The notes: generated by a model not told the origin, from the sequence alone. DNA of 64,000 bases from Pseudomonas mendocina (GCF_900636545.1 NZ_LR134290.1:3720001-3784000); one strand, 5' to 3'. Positions 25,915-35,190 are shown, counted from the stretch's first letter. Made by a program: numbers and translations.

Positions 25915-26820
25915 TCACCAGTGCTGCACACCCAGCAACCAGGCCGTGGCCAAGGCGCCTGCCAGGCACAACACGGCGCCACCGGCCGCCTGCCAATAGA
26001 AACTGCCGGCCAATTCATCCTCCCCGCTGTTGGAGAGAATGAACGGCTGGCGCTCACCGGGCTTGGCCATCTGATGCCGCGCAGGCTCGGAGGCTTTCTG
26101 CCGGTGCCGGTCCTCGGCCTCCAGTTGCGCAGCCAGGCGTACGCGATTCCATTCCTGCTCATCGAGCTCACCGTTGCCGTCGCTGTCGAAGCGCCGCAGC
26201 AGACCGGCATAGTCGCCCTTCCATTCGCGGATCACTTCACCCTGGGCAGCATGCCTGTCGAATCCCTGCTGAGCTGCGCCACGGGTGCGAAAATCACCGA
26301 TGGCGTAGAGCGGCTGGCCAACGTGAAAGCGCTCCTCGCTGTAGCGATAGCGCTGGCCACTGGTGAGAAAACCGAACAGCCCGGTCTTGGCCGGCCCTAG
26401 CGGGTGACGCAGATTGCCCTCCCACACCTCGCGCACCGCCGCGCTGATCTCGGCACCGCGCGGATCGATCAGGCATTCGCCGGTGCCGTCGACCAGGCGC
26501 AGCCAGGCGTCACTGGCACCACTCTCGATAACTCGCCAACTGCGCTTCTTGCCGCTGGAGCGGTATTCCTCGATGCGAAAGCGCCACCACAGGCATGGTT
26601 TGCCGGTGAGCGGCCCACGAATCTCCATGTCAGGCAGCGCTTCGAGTACACCATAGAGTTCGACATAACCCTGCGCCGCAGAACGGATCTTCGAGGTGGG
26701 AGTATCGAGCAGATGACGTGCCTGCGACCAACGCCGCAGGCACCACCAGGCGCCGCCCAGGCATGCGCTGAGGGTCAGCGTCAGGGTGAAGAAGAAGCCG
26801 AAAGGGTCCGCCTGCATCAT
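25915..26820 (-). CDS. GIDE-domain membrane protein with an EF-hand
   Basis: 301 residues. An N-terminal membrane segment (about 7-26) is followed by a GIDE-like domain (about 50-175, with LPDMEIRGPLTGKPCLWWRFRIEEYRSSGKKRSWRVIESG), as in proteins linked to MUL1-type E3 ligases. A canonical calcium EF-hand loop DSDGNGELDEQE lies at 212-223, and a C-terminal hydrophobic helix (about 278-297) follows. The bacterial protein has no RING finger. It starts 10 bp after the lemA stop and is in an operon with it. LemA-GIDE neighbours occur in many proteobacteria; the joint role, probably in envelope homeostasis, is unproven. Confidence 0.82.
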   Translation of the reverse strand: MMQADPFGFFFTLTLTLSACLGGAWWCLRRWSQARHLLDTPTSKIRSAAQGYVELYGVLEALPDMEIRGPLTGKPCLWWRFRIEEYRSSGKKRSWRVIESGASDAWLRLVDGTGECLIDPRGAEISAAVREVWEGNLRHPLGPAKTGLFGFLTSGQRYRYSEERFHVGQPLYAIGDFRTRGAAQQGFDRHAAQGEVIREWKGDYAGLLRRFDSDGNGELDEQEWNRVRLAAQLEAEDRHRQKASEPARHQMAKPGERQPFILSNSGEDELAGSFYWQAAGGAVLCLAGALATAWLLGVQHW

Positions 26821-26830
26821 CGGCTGATGC

Positions 26831-27403
26831 TCAATTGAATAGCGACTTCATATCTACATCGGCTTTTTCCGCATCGCTGAACACCAGCAATTCGGCAGCC
26901 GGGAAGTTGAACATGCGCGCGATGATCACGTCGGGGAACTGCTCGATACGCACATTGCTGAGGTTGACCGCCTCGTTATAGAGCTCGCGGCGATCGGCGA
27001 TGCCGTTTTCCAATCCGCTGATGCGCTGCTGCAGGTGCTGAAAGCTGTCGTTGGCTTTCAGCTCAGGGTAGTTCTCGGCGAGTGCGAACAGCTGGCCGAG
27101 GCCGGCACGCAGGCCACTCTCGGCCTTGCCCAGGGCACTGACATCCTGCTGCTCGCGGGCGCTGGCCACAGCGCTACGTGCGGCGATGACCCGCTCCAGA
27201 GTCGAGCCTTCGTACTGCATGTATTGCTTGCAGGTTTCCACCAGCTTGGGCAATTCGTCATGACGCTGCTTGAGCAGCACGTCGATGTTCGACCAGGCCT
27301 TGCTCACTCCATGCTTGAGGCGCACTAGGCCGTTGTAGAGGGACACCGCGTAGGCGCCGAGCAGGACGAGGACGACGATAACGATCACAGCGGTCAGGCT
27401 CAT
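26831..27403 (-). CDS. lemA: LemA family membrane protein
   Basis: 190 residues. An N-terminal transmembrane helix (about 4-24) is followed by a four-helix LemA domain with the signature NGLVRLKHGVSKAWSNIDVLLKQRHDELPKLVETCKQYMQYE and ENYPELKANDSFQHLQQRISGLENGIADRRELYNEAVNLSNVRIEQFPDVIIARMFNFPA. LemA proteins are small bacterial membrane proteins of unknown molecular role that are often encoded next to GIDE or protease genes. The name is shared with an unrelated kinase (GacS was once called LemA). It is the first gene of a two-gene unit with the GIDE/EF-hand protein. Confidence 0.93.
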   Translation of the reverse strand: MSLTAVIVIVVLVLLGAYAVSLYNGLVRLKHGVSKAWSNIDVLLKQRHDELPKLVETCKQYMQYEGSTLERVIAARSAVASAREQQDVSALGKAESGLRAGLGQLFALAENYPELKANDSFQHLQQRISGLENGIADRRELYNEAVNLSNVRIEQFPDVIIARMFNFPAAELLVFSDAEKADVDMKSLFN

Positions 27404-27507
27404 GCAGTTTTCTCCATGCAGAACTGCGTATCAGGTGCTGGCATTCTAGCGGCAGCGATGGCCTTGGGCAGCGATATCCTGCACAAGGATGAATAATGGC
27501 CTTTACA

Positions 27508-27532
27508 CATAATGCGAAACATTTGCATTATG
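27508..27532 (+). promoter_or_regulatory. Fur-box-like palindrome before the imelysin gene
   Basis: Perfect outer arms CATAATGC (27508-27515) and GCATTATG (27525-27532) with a 9-base spacer. The inner TGCGAAACATTTGCA (27513-27527) agrees with the 7-1-7 Fur core TGATAATNATTATCA at 10 of 14 positions. It sits 60 bp upstream of the imelysin ATG, typical for repression. Confidence 0.6.
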
Positions 27533-27592
27533 TTGCGGTTTTTCAGGTACCCCTGCGTACCGTCCACATTCGTACATGCAAAGGACTCCGCC

Positions 27593-28930
27593 ATGATTCG
27601 TATGCCCCTGGCCTCCGCCAGCCTGCTGGCCATCGCCATTTCTCTCGCTGGCTGCGGCGAAGACAAAGCCCCTGCCACCCAGGCTGCAGCGCCTGCCGCC
27701 GCCACCGAGAGCGCGGCTCCAGCCACCGCGGCTAAGGTCGACGAGGCAGCGGCGAAGGCCGTGGTCAATCATTACGCCGATCTCGCCCTGGCCGTGTTCA
27801 GCGACGCCGCGAGCACCGGCAAGGCACTGCAGGCTGCAGTCGATGCGCTGCTCGCCGATCCGAGCGAAGCGACCCTGAAAGCCGCCCGTGAAGCCTGGCT
27901 GGCCGCGCGCGTGCCGTACATGCAGACCGAAGTGTTCCGCTTCGGTAACCCGGTAGTCGACGAGTGGGAAGGCCAGCTCAATGCCTGGCCGCTGGACGAA
28001 GGCCTGATCGACTATGTCGCCGACGATTACCAGCACGCGCTGGGCAACCCGGGCGCGCAGGCCAACATCATCGCCAACACCGAGATTCAGGTCGGTGAAG
28101 ACAAGATCGATGTCAGCGAGATCACCGGCGAGCTGCTGGCCAGCCTGAACGAACTGGGCGGTTCCGAAGCCAACGTCGCCACTGGCTACCACGCCATCGA
28201 ATTCCTCCTCTGGGGCCAGGACCTGAACGGCACCAACCCTGGCGCCGGCGAGCGCCCCTACACCGACTACCTGGTCGGCGAAGGCGCCACCGGTGGTCAC
28301 AACGAGCGTCGTCGCACTTACCTGAAAGCCGCCACCGACCTGCTGGTCAGCGATCTGGATGAAATGGTCGAACAGTGGAAAGACGGCGTGGAAGGCAACT
28401 ACCGCAGCGAGCTGGTCGCCGATTCCGCCGAGAACGGCCTGCGCAAGATGCTGTTCGGCATGGGCAGCCTGTCCCTCGGCGAGCTGGCTGGCGAGCGCAT
28501 GAAAGTGGCGCTGGAAGCCAACTCCACCGAAGACGAGCACGATTGCTTCAGCGACAACACCCACAACTCGCACTTCTACAACGGCAAAGGCATTCGCAAC
28601 GTTTACCTGGGCGAATACAAGAAAGCCGACGGCACCACCCTGACCGGCCCGAGCCTGTCCGAGCTGGTCGCCAAGGCCGACGCCCAGGCCGATGCCACGC
28701 TCAAGGCCGACCTGCAGGAAACCGAAGCCAAACTGCAGGCCCTGGTCGACAGCGCCGAGAAGAACAACGTGCACTTCGACCAGCTGATCGCAGCGGAAAA
28801 CGCCGAAGGCCAGCAACTTGTTCGTGACGCCATCGCAGCCCTGGTCAAGCAGACCGGCGCCATCGAGCAGGCAGCGGGCAAGCTGGGCATCAGCGACCTG
28901 AACCCGGACACCGCCGATCACGAATTCTGA
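27593..28930 (+). CDS. icmP: Imelysin-family lipoprotein, IcmP type
   Basis: 445 residues. A lipoprotein signal peptide ends LAGC (Cys 21), so it is anchored in a membrane, probably the outer. An Ala-rich linker leads to the imelysin domain (about 60-440). The peptidase/iron-linked motif GxHxxE is intact as ATGYHAIEFLLWGQDLN, with further conserved EVFRFGNPVVDEWEGQLNAWPLDEGLIDYV. Imelysins bind iron or act in iron uptake; P. aeruginosa IcmP was named an insulin-cleaving metalloprotease. Start is the ATG after AAGGACTCC. Fur-box-like sequence upstream and position after lemA/GIDE support an iron-regulated role. A strong terminator follows. Confidence 0.9.
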   Translation: MIRMPLASASLLAIAISLAGCGEDKAPATQAAAPAAATESAAPATAAKVDEAAAKAVVNHYADLALAVFSDAASTGKALQAAVDALLADPSEATLKAAREAWLAARVPYMQTEVFRFGNPVVDEWEGQLNAWPLDEGLIDYVADDYQHALGNPGAQANIIANTEIQVGEDKIDVSEITGELLASLNELGGSEANVATGYHAIEFLLWGQDLNGTNPGAGERPYTDYLVGEGATGGHNERRRTYLKAATDLLVSDLDEMVEQWKDGVEGNYRSELVADSAENGLRKMLFGMGSLSLGELAGERMKVALEANSTEDEHDCFSDNTHNSHFYNGKGIRNVYLGEYKKADGTTLTGPSLSELVAKADAQADATLKADLQETEAKLQALVDSAEKNNVHFDQLIAAENAEGQQLVRDAIAALVKQTGAIEQAAGKLGISDLNPDTADHEF

Positions 28931-28945
28931 TCGGACAGCGGGTTG

Positions 28946-28982
28946 AAAAGCCGGCGCCTCCGCAAGGAGCGCCGGCTTTTTT
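28946..28982 (+). terminator. Rho-independent terminator after icmP
   Basis: AAAAGCCGGCGC pairs with GCGCCGGCTTTT around CTCC-GCAA-GGAG, followed by TT. Convergent AraC gene ends just beyond, so it may serve both. Confidence 0.92.
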
Positions 28983-28992
28983 ATGCTGACTG

Positions 28993-29850
28993 TCACCGTT
29001 CGCCAGGGGGCGCGCCCTCAGCCACAATCCGTGCCACGGCGCTACGATATTCGCCAGGGCTGACGCCATAGACCTGCTTGAACTGTCGTGACAGGTGGCT
29101 CTGGTCGGCAAAACCCAGCTGCGTCGCCACGGTGACCGCCGTGCAGCCGGTCTTGAGCAACGCCCGCGCCTGTTCCAGACGACGCTGCTTGAGCCAGGCG
29201 TGCGGCGGCAGACCGGTCGCACGGCGAAACACCCGGGCGAAGTGGAAAGGTGAAAGGTTGACCGCAGCCGCCAGCTCTTCCAGGGACGGCGGCTCGATCA
29301 GGCGGTCGGCGAGCATCTGCTTGGCACAGGCTACGGCCCAGGGCTCACGTCCGGGCGCAGCTGGCTCGGCAAGCCTGGCGTGACGCTGGAACAGCAGCAG
29401 AATCGCCTCGCGCCAGGCCAGTTGCTGCTGCAGTGCTTCGGCGCCGCCGTCGAGCAGGCGATGCAGTTGCAGGAAGGCGCTGTGCAACTGCGGATCATGC
29501 AGCACGCTGAAGGAAAACGACGGCATGCCCGTCTTAGCCAGGCCCAGTTCCTGCAGCGCCCCCAGCACCTGATCGTTACCCGGATAGAAGCCGCGATAGC
29601 GCCAGCCATCCTCGTGCGCCTTGGAACCGGTGTGCACTTCGTCCGGGTTGATCAGCACCATGCTGCCCTGTGGCGCCAGGTGGTCGCTGCCACGGTGGTG
29701 AAAACGCTGCGCACCGTGCTCGATCACGGTGAAGACGAAGCCCTCATGGACATGAGGCGCGAAGCGTTGTTCGAGGTAGCGAGCCTGCAACAGCTCGACT
29801 CCGCTCAACGCGGATGCCTGCCAGAAGCGGGTCTGCTCGCGGGCTTGCAT
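28993..29850 (-). CDS. AraC family transcriptional regulator
   Basis: 285 residues. An N-terminal cupin-like ligand domain (about 15-155; HVHEGFVFTVIEHGAQRFHHRGSDHLAPQGSMVLINPDEVHTG) precedes a C-terminal double helix-turn-helix (about 180-280), with SPFHFARVFRRATGLPPHAWLKQRRLEQARALL and VATQLGFADQSHLSRQFKQVYGVSPGEYR. The start is the ATG at MQAREQTRF; the reading that extends 17 codons further lies inside the GNAT gene end. It begins 5 bp after the GNAT stop, so the two are likely co-transcribed. Ligand unknown. Confidence 0.9.
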   Translation of the reverse strand: MQAREQTRFWQASALSGVELLQARYLEQRFAPHVHEGFVFTVIEHGAQRFHHRGSDHLAPQGSMVLINPDEVHTGSKAHEDGWRYRGFYPGNDQVLGALQELGLAKTGMPSFSFSVLHDPQLHSAFLQLHRLLDGGAEALQQQLAWREAILLLFQRHARLAEPAAPGREPWAVACAKQMLADRLIEPPSLEELAAAVNLSPFHFARVFRRATGLPPHAWLKQRRLEQARALLKTGCTAVTVATQLGFADQSHLSRQFKQVYGVSPGEYRSAVARIVAEGAPPGER

Positions 29851-29855
29851 GCAGC

Positions 29856-30425
29856 TCAGGCGCCGAAGCCCGCCTCCATCGCCTCTCGCAGCGCCGGCCA
29901 CTCCAGATCGGTGATGCTGTACAGCACGGTATCGTCGAGACGGCCATCGGCCAGCCGGCGATGGTTGCGCAGCAATCCCTCACGGACAGCACCCAGTTTC
30001 TCGATGGCACGTTGCGAGCGCTGGTTGCTGGCAGCGGTTTTCAGCTGCACACGGACCATGCCCCAGTTGTCGAAGGCGTGCCTGAGCATCAGGTACTTGA
30101 TGGTGGTGTTCAGGCCGCTGCCATACTGATTGCGGTCGAGCCAGGTCCAGCCGATTTCGCAGGCCGGCAGGGTGTTCATGAAATCGGCGAAACGGGTGGT
30201 GCCCACCAACTCGTCACCCAGGCGAATGACGAACGGCAGTGCGCGCTGCTCGCGCAGATCGGCCAGGGCGCTGCGGTACCAGTCCAGCCGCTGGGTACCG
30301 CTCATGTACAGCAGCTCTTCGCGATTGGCCTCGGCCAACGCTACCAACGCCGGGATATCCGCATCGGAGAGCGGTTCCAGGCGCAAAGCGCCACGTTGCA
30401 AAGTCACCAGCTGCGGCTTGAACAT
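29856..30425 (-). CDS. GNAT acetyltransferase, RimJ/RimL type
   Basis: 189 residues, single GNAT domain. Seen: LEPLSDADIPALVALAEANREELLYMSG (N-terminal strand and helix), CEIGWTWLDRNQYGSGLNTTIKYLMLRHAFDNWGMVRVQLKTAASNQRSQRAIEKLGAVREGLLRNHRRLADGRLDDTVLYSITDLEW. The last phrases carry the acetyl-CoA-binding and Asn/Arg acceptor segments of the RimJ/RimL subclass, which acetylates protein N termini or small amines. Substrate is unknown. Upstream of and on the same strand as an AraC regulator. Confidence 0.88.
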   Translation of the reverse strand: MFKPQLVTLQRGALRLEPLSDADIPALVALAEANREELLYMSGTQRLDWYRSALADLREQRALPFVIRLGDELVGTTRFADFMNTLPACEIGWTWLDRNQYGSGLNTTIKYLMLRHAFDNWGMVRVQLKTAASNQRSQRAIEKLGAVREGLLRNHRRLADGRLDDTVLYSITDLEWPALREAMEAGFGA

Positions 30426-30627
30426 AGAGGCTTCCTCGGGTCCGTCCTTGGGCAGAATCGCAAACCGACCAAGCTATCAGGCCCTGCGCTGCTGCACAAT
30501 CGAGCCCCGTCGCAAAGCACACCTGCTTGGCTGCGACCTTGGTCGCAGCCGACAGCGTCCGGCTTTGTGCAACACTGATCAACATCGTTTCGTCCTGTTT
30601 CGTTCCACTGCGTGTTTCGGAGTCTGC

Positions 30628-33600
30628 ATGTCGCTGTCCCCCGGGTTGATCGCCGCGGTCGCCCTGATCTACATGGCCATTCTTTTCGCCATCGCCTTCT
30701 ATGGCGACCGCCGTAGTGCGCCGATGCCGCCGAAAGTCCGCGCCTGGGTCTACTCGTTGTCGCTTGCGGTCTATTGCACCAGTTGGACCTTCTTCGGCGC
30801 CGTCGGCCAGGCAGCCGAACAACTGTGGTCGTTCCTGCCGATCTACCTCGGTCCGATCATCCTGCTGCTGACCATGCCCTGGGTGCTGCAGAAGATGGTG
30901 ATGATCAGCAAGCAGGAGAACATCACCTCGATCGCCGACTTCATCGCCGCGCGTTACGGCAAGTCGCAGTCGCTGGCCATCGTCGTAGCCCTGATCTGCC
31001 TGGTCGGCGTGCTGCCCTACATCGCCCTGCAGCTCAAGGGCATCGTGCTCGGTGTCAATCTGCTAATTGGCGTGCACGCCCAGGATACCGGTACCAGCGC
31101 CCAGGACACCGCGCTGATCGTATCGCTGGCGCTGGCGCTGTTCACCATTCTGTTCGGCACACGCAACCTCGACGTCACCGAGCACCACCGCGGCATGGTG
31201 CTGGCCATCGCCTTCGAATCGCTGGTCAAGCTGCTGGCCTTCCTGGCCGTCGGCGCATTCGTCACCTTCGGCCTGTACAACGGCTTCAACGACCTGCTGG
31301 AGCAGGCACACAACACCGCCGAGCTGGACGACTTCTGGAACGAGGCGGTGAACTGGCCGGCGATGCTGGTGCAGACCGGCATGGCCATGATCGCCATCGT
31401 CTGCCTGCCGCGGCAGTTCCACGTCACCGTGGTGGAAAACATCGAACCCAAGGACCTGCGCCTGGCGCGCTGGGTATTCCCGGCCTATCTGGTGCTGGCC
31501 GTATTGTTCGTCGTCCCTATCGCCCTGGCCGGCCAGATGCTGCTGCCAGCCGGCATCACACCAGATTCCTTCGTCATCAGTCTGCCGCTGGCCGAAGCCC
31601 ATCCGGGGCTCGCGGTGCTGGCCTTCATCGGCGGCGCCTCGGCAGCCACCGGCATGGTGATCGTCGCCTCGGTTGCGCTGTCGACCATGATTTCCAACGA
31701 CATGTTGCTGCCCTGGCTGCTGCGCCGGCAGAGCACCGAGCGGCCGTTCGAGGCGTTTCGCCACTGGATGCTCACCGCCCGCCGCGTCAGCATCGTGCTG
31801 ATTCTGCTGCTGGCCTACGTCTGCTATCGCCTACTCGGTGAAGGCACCAGCCTGGCGACCATCGGCCAGGTTTCGTTCGCCGCCATCGGCCAGCTGGCGC
31901 CGGCCATGTTCGGCGCGCTGGTGTGGAAGCAGGCCAACCGTCGTGGCGTATTCGCCGGCCTGATCTTCGGCGCCATGCTCTGGTTCTACACCCTGGTGCT
32001 GCCGCTGGCGGCACGTGGCATGGGTTGGTCGCTGGACAGCTTCCCCGGGCTCACCGCCCTGCTCTACGCCCCCATCGGCCTGCAGGTCGACCCGCTGACG
32101 CGCGGCGTGGTGCTGTCACTGGCTGGCAACATGCTGCTGTTCGCCTGGGTTTCCTGGTTCTCCCGAACCCGGGTTTCCGAGCACTGGCAGGCTGGGCGTT
32201 TCATCGGCCATGACCTGGGCACCAAGCCCAGCGGCCGCAGCCTGCTGGCAGTCCAGGTGGCCGACCTGCTGATGCTCTCCAGCCGTTTCGTCGGCGAGGA
32301 ACGTGCGCGCCAGAGCTTCACCCGCTTCGCCCTGCGCCAGGGCAAAGGCAAGGACTTCGATCCCAACCAGCCGGCCAATAGCGAATGGATCGCGCATACC
32401 GAGCGCCTGCTCGCTGGCGTACTCGGTGCATCGTCGACCCGCGCAGTGGTCAAGGCCGCCATCGAAGGCCGCGAGATGCAGGTCGAGGATGTGGTGCGTA
32501 TCGTCGACGAAGCCAGTGAAGTGCTGCAGTTCAACCGTGCCTTGCTGCAGGGAGCGATCGAGAACATCACCCAGGGCATCAGCGTGGTCGACCAGAACCT
32601 GCGCCTGGTGGCCTGGAACCATCGCTACCTGGAATTGTTCGAGTACCCCGAAGGCCTGATCTACGTGGGGCGGCCGATTGCCGAGATCATCCGCTTCAAC
32701 GCCGAACGCGGCATGCTCGGTGGCGGCAATGTCGAAGAGAACGTCGCCAAGCGCCTGTACTGGATGCGTCAGGGCACCGCCCACAGCTATGAACGGGTAT
32801 TCCCCAATGGCCGGGTGATCGAGCTGATCGGCAATCCCATGCCGGGCGGTGGATTCGTCATGAGCTTCACCGATATCACCGAGTTCCGCGAAGCCGAACG
32901 CGCCCTCAAGGACGCCAACGAAAGCCTCGAACAGCGGGTCGCCGAACGGACCTTCGAACTGTCGAAACTGAACCAGGCACTGACCGAGGCCAAAGCCCAT
33001 GCCGAGGCCGCCAACCAGTCGAAAACGCGCTTTCTCGCTGCAGTCAGCCATGACCTGATGCAACCGCTCAATGCCGCCAGGTTGTTCTCCGCGGCACTGG
33101 CTCATCAGGATGAAGCCTTGCCCAGCGAAGCCCAGGAGCTGGTCAGGCACCTGGACAGCTCGCTGCGCTCAGCCGAAGATCTGATCACCGACCTGCTGGA
33201 TATCTCGCGCCTGGAGAACGGGCGGATCACGCCCGATCGCCATCCCTTCGCCCTGTCCAGCCTGTTCGACACCCTCTCCGCCGAGTTCGGCGTGCTGGCT
33301 GCCGAACAGGGCATCGATCTGCGCGTGCATGGCAGCCGGCAATGGATCGACAGCGACATCAAATTGCTGCGCCGGGTGCTGCAGAACTTCCTGACCAACG
33401 CCTTCCGCTATGCCAAGGGACGCGTGGTGCTGGGCGTACGCCGCGAAGGCGAGCAATTGCGCCTGGAGGTCTGGGACCGCGGCATGGGCATCCCCGAGGA
33501 CAAGCGCAAGGTGATATTCGAGGAGTTCAAGCGCCTGGATAGCCACCAGACCCGCGCCGAGAAAGGCCTGGGCCTGGGCCTGGCGATTGCCGACGGCCTG

Positions 33601-34116
33601 TGCCGCGTGCTTGCTCACCGCCTGGAGGTGCGCTCCTGGCCGGGCAAGGGCAGCGTATTCAGCGTCAGCGTGCCGCTGGTGAGAAAACCGGCGCCGAAAC
33701 CACAAGGCACCAGCGCATCGGTAGTCGATGGCCAACCGCTGCAGGGCACTCAAGTGATCTGCATCGACAACGAGGACAGCATCCTCACCGGCATGTACAG
33801 CCTGCTCTCGCGTTGGGGCTGCCAGGTATGGACGGCGCGCAACCGCCTGGAGTGCGAACATTTGCTCAGCGAGGACGTGCATCCGCAACTGGCGCTGGTT
33901 GACTATCACCTCGACGAGGGCGAGACCGGCACCGAGCTCATGGCCTGGCTACGCACCCGTATGGGCGAACCCGTGCCCGGCGTGGTGATCAGCGCCGACG
34001 GGCGTCCTGAGCTGGTTGCCGAAGTGCATGCCGCCGGCCTCGACTACCTGCCCAAGCCGGTCAAGCCGGCTGCCCTGCGCGCCCTGCTCAGCCGTCATCT
34101 GATCTTGCGCGGTTAG
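30628..34116 (+). CDS. mxtR: SLC5 transporter-histidine kinase-response regulator hybrid (MxtR/CrbS type)
   Basis: 1162 residues. A sodium/solute symporter (SLC5/PutP-like) domain with about 13 membrane segments (1-510) starts SLSPGLIAAVALIYMAILFAIAFYGD. A linker and PAS domain (about 640-760; LLQGAIENITQGISVVDQNLRLVAWNHRYLELFEYP) follow. A histidine kinase has phosphoacceptor His 808 in AVSHDLMQPLNAARLF and N box LQNFLTNAFRYAKG. A C-terminal receiver has Asp 1092 in LVDYHLDEG and Lys 1143 in YLPKPVKP. This is the MxtR (CrbS) architecture, which with ErdR/CrbR controls acetate metabolism in pseudomonads and Vibrio. Start is the ATG at 30628; a longer in-frame reading upstream is GNAT-antisense. 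No partner response regulator gene is adjacent. Confidence 0.88.
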   Translation: MSLSPGLIAAVALIYMAILFAIAFYGDRRSAPMPPKVRAWVYSLSLAVYCTSWTFFGAVGQAAEQLWSFLPIYLGPIILLLTMPWVLQKMVMISKQENITSIADFIAARYGKSQSLAIVVALICLVGVLPYIALQLKGIVLGVNLLIGVHAQDTGTSAQDTALIVSLALALFTILFGTRNLDVTEHHRGMVLAIAFESLVKLLAFLAVGAFVTFGLYNGFNDLLEQAHNTAELDDFWNEAVNWPAMLVQTGMAMIAIVCLPRQFHVTVVENIEPKDLRLARWVFPAYLVLAVLFVVPIALAGQMLLPAGITPDSFVISLPLAEAHPGLAVLAFIGGASAATGMVIVASVALSTMISNDMLLPWLLRRQSTERPFEAFRHWMLTARRVSIVLILLLAYVCYRLLGEGTSLATIGQVSFAAIGQLAPAMFGALVWKQANRRGVFAGLIFGAMLWFYTLVLPLAARGMGWSLDSFPGLTALLYAPIGLQVDPLTRGVVLSLAGNMLLFAWVSWFSRTRVSEHWQAGRFIGHDLGTKPSGRSLLAVQVADLLMLSSRFVGEERARQSFTRFALRQGKGKDFDPNQPANSEWIAHTERLLAGVLGASSTRAVVKAAIEGREMQVEDVVRIVDEASEVLQFNRALLQGAIENITQGISVVDQNLRLVAWNHRYLELFEYPEGLIYVGRPIAEIIRFNAERGMLGGGNVEENVAKRLYWMRQGTAHSYERVFPNGRVIELIGNPMPGGGFVMSFTDITEFREAERALKDANESLEQRVAERTFELSKLNQALTEAKAHAEAANQSKTRFLAAVSHDLMQPLNAARLFSAALAHQDEALPSEAQELVRHLDSSLRSAEDLITDLLDISRLENGRITPDRHPFALSSLFDTLSAEFGVLAAEQGIDLRVHGSRQWIDSDIKLLRRVLQNFLTNAFRYAKGRVVLGVRREGEQLRLEVWDRGMGIPEDKRKVIFEEFKRLDSHQTRAEKGLGLGLAIADGLCRVLAHRLEVRSWPGKGSVFSVSVPLVRKPAPKPQGTSASVVDGQPLQGTQVICIDNEDSILTGMYSLLSRWGCQVWTARNRLECEHLLSEDVHPQLALVDYHLDEGETGTELMAWLRTRMGEPVPGVVISADGRPELVAEVHAAGLDYLPKPVKPAALRALLSRHLILRG

Positions 34117-34171
34117 CGACGGGAGGTCGCCAGGACGCGAACCTCGCCGGGAAGCTCGTGCATATGGGGCA

Positions 34172-34981
34172 CTAACCGCGTTGCAGGAAGCCCTGCAGCA
34201 ATTGGTGCACACGCTCGCTCAGCTCACGGTTGGCGGCCACCGGCAGGCCGCGCGCCAGCTCTGCCTCGACCACCTGTTCGACCAGCGGGCGCAACTGCAG
34301 CAGCTGGGCGCTGAGCCCTTCCAGCTGATCGGCACGGGGCAGCGAACTCTGCAGCAGCGGATTGACCAGGTGCCCGACAATCATCTGCACGATACCGGTG
34401 GATACCTGTTCGACGTGCCGGCGAATCGACTCCAGCTCATCGAGTAGCGCCGGCAGCGGGATGCCGGCGCGGTACAGCTCGACGCCCGCGGCGAACAGGC
34501 GCGGGCTGGGCACCCTGAGGTGGTCACCCGCAAATTGCAGCAGGCCCATGGCCTGGGCACGGTCGATCAGCGCATCATCCAGGCCATCACCGAAAATTGC
34601 CTGCAACTCGGCGAACTCCAGGCGTCCTGGCTGCTCGGGTTCACCAGGCCCACGAATGGCCTGGTCGAGCCCCAACACGTGAGCGAGGTCGCGGCCCTGG
34701 GCCCAGGCATCGAACAGCTCACGAATACTGGCGATGCTGTAGCCACGCTCCAGCAACTGGCCAATCAGACGCAGGCGCGCCAGGTGCTCAGCGCCATAGA
34801 TGCCCACTCGTCCGCGCCGCTCAGGTGGCGGCAGCAATCCGCGGTCCTGATAGGCACGCACGTTGCGCACGGTGGTCTGCGCCGCCCGGGCCAACTCGTC
34901 GACGGTGTATTCGGCAGCCGTCGCCGCCTCGGACGCAGCGTTGCCAAGCAGGCGCTGGAAGAACATGGAAATCTCAGTCAT
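34172..34981 (-). CDS. MerR family transcriptional regulator
   Basis: 269 residues. A winged-helix MerR DNA-binding domain is at about 24-90 (YTVDELARAAQTTVRNVRAYQDRGLLPPPERRGRVGIYGAEHLARLRLIGQLLERGYSIASIRELFDAW), followed by a ~150-residue C-terminal effector part with no cysteine cluster, hence not a metal sensor. The N-terminal ~20 residues vary; I start at MTEISMFF, whose Shine-Dalgarno is weak. It is divergent from an alpha/beta hydrolase with a 13-bp perfect inverted repeat in the shared 291-bp promoter region. It is likely an autoregulator and activator or repressor of the hydrolase. Confidence 0.88.
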   Translation of the reverse strand: MTEISMFFQRLLGNAASEAATAAEYTVDELARAAQTTVRNVRAYQDRGLLPPPERRGRVGIYGAEHLARLRLIGQLLERGYSIASIRELFDAWAQGRDLAHVLGLDQAIRGPGEPEQPGRLEFAELQAIFGDGLDDALIDRAQAMGLLQFAGDHLRVPSPRLFAAGVELYRAGIPLPALLDELESIRRHVEQVSTGIVQMIVGHLVNPLLQSSLPRADQLEGLSAQLLQLRPLVEQVVEAELARGLPVAANRELSERVHQLLQGFLQRG

Positions 34982-35190
34982 GCGCCGATCATAGTCGCGG
35001 GCCAGGCCCTCGCCAACCGTTGCGCTGGCCCCAACCAAGGGCTGGTTCTGCACCTGACCGCCCCCATACAAGAACCCTCGGGTGATCACTCAGGATGCCG
35101 TTGCAGAGCAGCGCAGCCCGTCAGGTAACGCCGTAACACGACAGCGCCACGCCTTGCGACGGCTAGGCAAGAGGCGTACGGCGCACAACA

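Noticed and set aside
27503..28996. 497-codon open frame on the minus strand opposite icmP
   Set aside because: Mirror of the imelysin coding sequence, low-complexity composition, would overlap the terminator and Fur-box region.
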